Shown one piece after another: positions 32,785-34,841 of a stretch of DNA of 34,841 nt; position 1 is the stretch's first letter, and each line of letters begins with the position of its first letter. A program made the position numbers and the translations under genes. The stretch covers positions 1 to 34,841 of the forward strand of contig JAPPES010000122.1 of NCBI GenBank assembly GCA_028824125.1, given 5' to 3'. This DNA comes from Candidatus Poribacteria bacterium. Lineage in GTDB: Bacteria; Poribacteria; WGA-4E; WGA-3G. Under the pieces are notes generated by a model. It was not told the origin of the DNA. It saw only the letters and a list, made by a program, of their open reading frames with translations, and did not search any database.

Positions 32785-33927
32785 TTACTGCTCGTTGAAT
32801 ATATTAAGTTGAGAATTTCTATTGTAAGACTTCATTTTCTTTTCGATCAAGGATTCCGATATTTGTTCAAAATTCAAAGTTTGCGGTTCCTCTGAATAGC
32901 TGATTTCAAAGATATTATCTCCGCAGACTTGAACTTCTTCTAGGTTATTGAAGAAAATAGACTGCTCTTGACTTGTCACTACCGGAAATCTATAATGTCT
33001 GTTTGTATATTTCAACGAACCTGAATTTTCCATTCTATTTTTGACAAACTCAAAATGTCTTAGCAATCTATCGTACAAATAATCATTTGAAAAATTGACA
33101 ATACTGCATGCAATTGGATGAATCGCCTGTTCAAAACTCTTATCAATTTCAACACCGATGCTACAACGTCCAGATGTCATTGAAGCTGCAATTGTTGTAC
33201 CCGTACCTAAAAACGGATCAAGAACCATATCACCCTTCACAGAATACATGTTGATTAGTCGAGATGCTAACTCATAGGGAAATGCCGCACTTCTTAATCG
33301 TGATATATTATTTGATAGTTTCTGACATTTTCCTTTAATGTCTGTCCAAACATCAGAAAACCATATATTCCGTTCTTCCCAAAACAGTGCGCTTTCACGT
33401 CTGTTTTCTTTTTCTTTTTCTGTTTTAAATTCTCTTTTAGAGCCTTTTCTCACTATCAGAATGTACTCGTGTTCCAGCGTTACATAAGCACCTGCGGGTA
33501 ACATACCGGATCCCATAAATTTGTTAGGAGTGTTAGCTTGTTTTCGCCAGAGGATATCGGGTAATGCCGAAAACCCAATTTTTAAGAGATAGGTCAAGAT
33601 TCTTGCGTGGTTCGGATACAAACAAAAATCACCTTTTACCGTTCTGGTTGCGTCACCGATATTGATACATGCAAATCTACCATCCTTCAAAACCCTAAAA
33701 ACTTCGTCCCATACAGAATCGAGAATCTCATGCATTAGAGCATAAGCTTGCTTACCATCACCGAAGGTTAAAGCATCTTGAATTTCCGGGTTCTGATTAC
33801 CAAACATATCATCCCACATCTCAATCATAGGATATGGTGGTGAGGTGACCACCATATCAACACTTTCTGATGGTATATTTTTTAAATTACGCGAATCTTG
33901 AAAAAGGGTTTTATGGGTAGTTTTCAT
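32785..33927 (-). CDS. DNA cytosine-N4 methyltransferase (MjaI type, CTAG)
   Basis: A 380-residue beta-class amino-methyltransferase: the catalytic motif IV comes first (TSPPYPM, about residue 28) and the AdoMet-binding motif I later (DPFLGTGTTIAAS, near 238), followed by SIGVEIDKSFEQA. SPPY is typical for N4-cytosine enzymes, and M.MjaI is of this type. It lies just upstream of the MjaI-like endonuclease, so it should protect the same sequence, expected to be CTAG. The C-terminal 100 residues (from about 280) are beyond the core and have no motif I recognise. The gene starts at ATG 33927; no strong promoter is visible in the 45-bp gap to the protease gene, so it may be read from further upstream. 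Confidence 0.88.
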   Translation of the reverse strand: MKTTHKTLFQDSRNLKNIPSESVDMVVTSPPYPMIEMWDDMFGNQNPEIQDALTFGDGKQAYALMHEILDSVWDEVFRVLKDGRFACINIGDATRTVKGDFCLYPNHARILTYLLKIGFSALPDILWRKQANTPNKFMGSGMLPAGAYVTLEHEYILIVRKGSKREFKTEKEKENRRESALFWEERNIWFSDVWTDIKGKCQKLSNNISRLRSAAFPYELASRLINMYSVKGDMVLDPFLGTGTTIAASMTSGRCSIGVEIDKSFEQAIHPIACSIVNFSNDYLYDRLLRHFEFVKNRMENSGSLKYTNRHYRFPVVTSQEQSIFFNNLEEVQVCGDNIFEISYSEEPQTLNFEQISESLIEKKMKSYNRNSQLNIFNEQ

Positions 33928-33950
33928 AGAAGGTATTCCGTAAATAAAGT

Positions 33951-33978
33951 CTCTTAAAGCATTTATGTGCTTTTAGAG
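33951..33978. terminator. Weak hairpin between protease and methylase genes
   Basis: CTCTTAAAGC (33951-33960) and GCTTTTAGAG (33969-33978) form a hairpin with one mismatch around an 8-base loop, overlapping the protease stop codon. Only a short T-rich run follows on either strand, so termination would be partial. Confidence 0.3.
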
Positions 33979-34386
33979 AATTTTTATTCTCCATTCTCCA
34001 TCGTGTGCTGGATTATAAATCAATCCATTTTCTATATCAACACAGAGGTCGAGAGCCTCCAAGATCATGTGTCCAATGAGTACAGGCGCGTCCTCAGGGA
34101 GGTCTGTTACCTTGATGGAGTCACTTCGTTCCAAGACAGTATATTGCACCTCTGAATAAATGGTGCGTTCCGCGATGCCGTTTGCGGTTTGTGCCCTTGT
34201 TTTTCGAAGCGCGGTGAGTCCAAGTTGTTCAACCAGCGATTTGGGAAGGCAGAGTCCTGTTGCGCCAGTATCAACGAGCGCATCTTCAATAATGAGTCTA
34301 CGCACATCTTCGGGTTCGAGAACACCTAATTCTACTGCATGTAAATCTTTTAGATTTTCAAGTTCAATTCGGGTTGTATGTTCCAT
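33973..34386 (-). CDS. Retropepsin-like aspartic protease domain protein
   Basis: A 137-residue single-domain protein with the retropepsin (clan AA) active site ALVDTGATGLCLP (Asp near residue 40), the following hydrophobic-Gly stretch (VLIGHMILEALDLCVD, near 105-120) and a short C-terminal strand. Such proteins work as dimers, each subunit giving one catalytic Asp. Small stand-alone versions are common in cyanobacteria and planctomycete-like genomes, where their role is unknown. No signal peptide is present. AAGGAAG precedes the ATG. It is upstream of the restriction-modification genes on the same strand with a 45-bp gap that holds a weak hairpin; a functional link is possible but unsupported. 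Confidence 0.82.
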   Translation of the reverse strand: MEHTTRIELENLKDLHAVELGVLEPEDVRRLIIEDALVDTGATGLCLPKSLVEQLGLTALRKTRAQTANGIAERTIYSEVQYTVLERSDSIKVTDLPEDAPVLIGHMILEALDLCVDIENGLIYNPAHDGEWRIKIL

Positions 34387-34841
34387 TTTTATTTCTTCCT
34401 TGTTTTTTGAGAGACAATCCTATCCTTCAGTTTTATTTCCCCATTCTCCAATTGCAGAGTTCCACCACAGAATCACGTTAATATGATTTTACAACGGACC
34501 AACACAATTTGCAAGTGATTTATCGCTTTATCCCAACAAAAGTAATTTATCCACACACCACAGCAGATCAGTTACTTCCAAGCGACTGCTATTGCGCCCC
34601 GAGCGCAACAAGCGCGATGATAGTAGTCTGTACAGTCTAAAATTGTGGGTATAGTCGTTTTAATTGGATGCGCGCATCATCCGTAGTGAAGTGCTTGTCC
34701 ACTTGCGTCACCTCACTATTATGCCTTATTTCTAGGCTTTTGTCTGTTTTCAGAGCGTTTCTATGTCAGGAATACGGCGACACAAAAGACATTATATAAA
34801 TTTAATTTAAATTACAGTTGATTTCTGGCATAATAAAGAAA
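34387..34841. other. Non-coding right edge, no gene seen
   Basis: No frame in these 455 bases looks coding. The region would hold the promoter of the protease gene, but I see no strong -35/-10 pair. It contains a CTAG at 34732-34735 and some imperfect GTGAAGTG/CACTTGCG self-complementarity near 34685-34720, too weak to call. Confidence 0.45.

Noticed and set aside
34640-34730. Possible operator or hairpin in the right edge
   Set aside because: The self-complementarity is imperfect and short, no better than expected by chance in AT-rich DNA.

Overview
The window looks like chromosome of an AT-rich, probably uncultivated bacterium. The mix of a tandem family of WD40 proteins, a sulfatase-fold hydrolase, a NosD-like beta-helix lipoprotein, a retropepsin-like protease and many short GTAGGAGCGA-type palindromic repeats reminds me of Candidatus Poribacteria or a relative. 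That placement is inference from gene style; no rRNA or marker gene is present to prove it.

Layout. 1-651: no gene, a cluster of GTCCCGTAGGGAC palindromes. 652-3628 (minus): a dsbD-type thiol:disulfide interchange protein followed by a membrane-anchored TPR protein. 3943-10491 (minus): a probable five-gene operon read as beta-helix lipoprotein, UbiA-type prenyltransferase, sulfatase-fold hydrolase, GlcE-like FAD oxidase, and a PorX-like receiver-PglZ protein. 11102-15072 (plus): a branched-chain amino acid operon, ilvB-ilvN-ilvC, with a consensus sigma70-type promoter and a T-box riboswitch whose specifier reads as valine (GTC). 15405-27920 (minus): six tandem paralogous WD40 genes of about 660-685 codons, with copied intergenic spacers. 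28153-32023 (plus): two half-size ABC exporters with the residue pattern of an asymmetric heterodimer. 32176-33927 (minus): a MjaI-type restriction-modification pair (expected site CTAG). 33973-34386 (minus): a small retropepsin-like aspartic protease. 34387-34841: no gene seen.

How the parts work together. The ilv operon makes valine/isoleucine precursors and should be switched on by uncharged tRNA-Val through the T-box, whose terminator and antiterminator can both be drawn. The dsbD/TPR pair is envelope redox and assembly housekeeping. The ABC pair should form one transporter. The restriction enzyme and methylase form one type II system. The role of the WD40 array is unknown; no enzymatic domain is fused to it.

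The main structure beyond genes is in the repeats. Several families of small non-coding elements with terminal inverted repeats (about 85-265 bp) sit in almost every larger intergenic gap. They carry hairpins whose arms differ between copies yet stay paired. One such hairpin appears to sit inside stem II of the T-box, and two copies of another element, in opposite orientation, bracket ilvN-ilvC.
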